From Sediminicultor sp035648055 (GTDB lineage Bacteria > Atribacterota > Phoenicimicrobiia > Phoenicimicrobiales > Phoenicimicrobiaceae), in the NCBI GenBank assembly GCA_035648055.1, contig DASRMF010000123.1:1-5567 (forward strand): a DNA stretch of 5,567 nucleotides. The letters run 5' to 3'. The first letter of the stretch is position 1. Each line of letters opens with the position of its first letter. Below are positions 5,276 through 5,567 of this stretch, piece after piece. The position numbers and the translations under genes were made by a program. Below the pieces are notes generated by a model. It saw nothing but the letters and a program-made list of their open reading frames with translations. It searched no databases and had not been told where the DNA came from.

Positions 5276-5357
5276 GGGGTCAGGTCTTGCAATGACACAT
5301 TTTTTTTAACGACAAGCAAGCATTGATGGAAAATGTGTCATTGCAAGACCTGACCCC
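5276..5357. mobile_element. REP/MITE-like inverted repeat with 28-bp perfect arms
   Basis: Arms 5276-5303 and 5330-5357 are exact reverse complements (28 bp, beginning GGGGTCAGGTCTTGC), enclosing a 26-nt centre at 5304-5329. The arms are more GC-rich than the flanks. From memory, GGGGTCAGGTCTTG-type hairpins recur in many unrelated bacterial genomes and have been seen near REP-associated Y1 (IS200-like) transposases; I could not check this. There is no coding sequence inside. It stands between the T-box terminator and the pilB-type gene, and as RNA it would form a very stable hairpin upstream of that gene's ribosome binding site. Confidence 0.75.
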
Positions 5358-5422
5358 CTAAGTCATAGATTACACCAATAAAATGAGAGTGGTAATATAT
5401 TAAAGGGAGGAATATTATTAAT

Positions 5423-5567
5423 ATGAAGGAAAAGCAAGAAGAAAAGGAAGACCCTCAAAAATTAGGAGAAATATTAATACACTATAAAAAAATTACTCCT
5501 GAACAATTAGAGGAGGTATTAAAGATTCAAAAAAATAAGAAAAAAAGAATCGGAGAAATTTTAATTG
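5423..5567 (+). CDS. Type IV pilus assembly ATPase PilB/GspE-type, N-terminal fragment
   Basis: Only the first 48 codons are in the window. After a charged start (MKEKQEEKEDPQ), residues 13-48 (LGEILIHYKKITPEQLEEVLKIQ...RIGEILI) match the N-terminal MshEN-type domain of PilB/GspE/XpsE ATPases: a repeated LGEIL motif around a helix with ITPEQLEEVL. In full-length PilB this domain precedes the ATPase core and can bind cyclic di-GMP. Such domains also occur alone or on other proteins, so the ATPase core is inferred, helped by the neighbouring pilT. The ATG at 5423 follows GGGAGG (5405-5410) at a rather long 12 nt. The T-box leader is the nearest upstream control element, with a mobile-looking hairpin between; a weak TGGTAATAT (5390-5398) could act as an own promoter but lacks a -35. 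Confidence 0.75.
   Translation, partial: MKEKQEEKEDPQKLGEILIHYKKITPEQLEEVLKIQKNKKKRIGEILI

Overview
The window is AT-rich (by eye roughly one third G+C) bacterial chromosome with short, well-spaced genes, strong AGGAGG-type ribosome binding sites and two large RNA-based control elements, an FMN riboswitch and a T-box. That combination, an ECF-type riboflavin uptake gene and type IV pilus ATPases fit an anaerobic, Firmicutes-like or candidate-phylum bacterium. The intergenic style (short degenerate tandem repeats, palindromic mobile relics) recalls uncultured lineages such as Atribacterota, but this assignment is an impression and not something the sequence proves.

Layout, all genes on the + strand. 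1-432: tail of an 8-bp repeat array, a promoter, an FMN riboswitch with an intrinsic terminator, and a perfect 19-bp inverted repeat, leading into ribU (433-963), a riboflavin transporter S-component. 964-1213: a near-consensus promoter, a palindromic REP/MITE-like element framed by 7-bp repeats, and the ribosome binding site of manC. 1214-3522: a mannose-1-phosphate guanylyltransferase (manC) and S-adenosylmethionine synthetase (metK), 26 nt apart and probably co-transcribed; metK most likely starts at TTG 2326. 3523-3935: a gene-free stretch made largely of phased 7-bp and 8-bp degenerate repeats, then a promoter. 3936-4994: pilT, the pilus retraction ATPase. 4995-5239: a T-box leader with its terminator. 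5276-5357: a 28-bp-arm inverted repeat that looks like a REP/MITE element. 5423-5567: the start of a PilB/GspE-type pilus assembly ATPase that runs off the window.

Functionally there are three units: riboflavin uptake repressed by FMN; a housekeeping pair supplying GDP-mannose and SAM; and type IV pilus motors (retraction, then extension). The main oddities are the T-box that faces a pilus gene instead of an amino-acid gene with a mobile-looking hairpin in between, a 20-nt hairpin inserted in the normally conserved P2 loop of the FMN aptamer, and the strictly phased 7-mer/8-mer repeats that fill the intergenic space. No complete new multi-gene system is visible.
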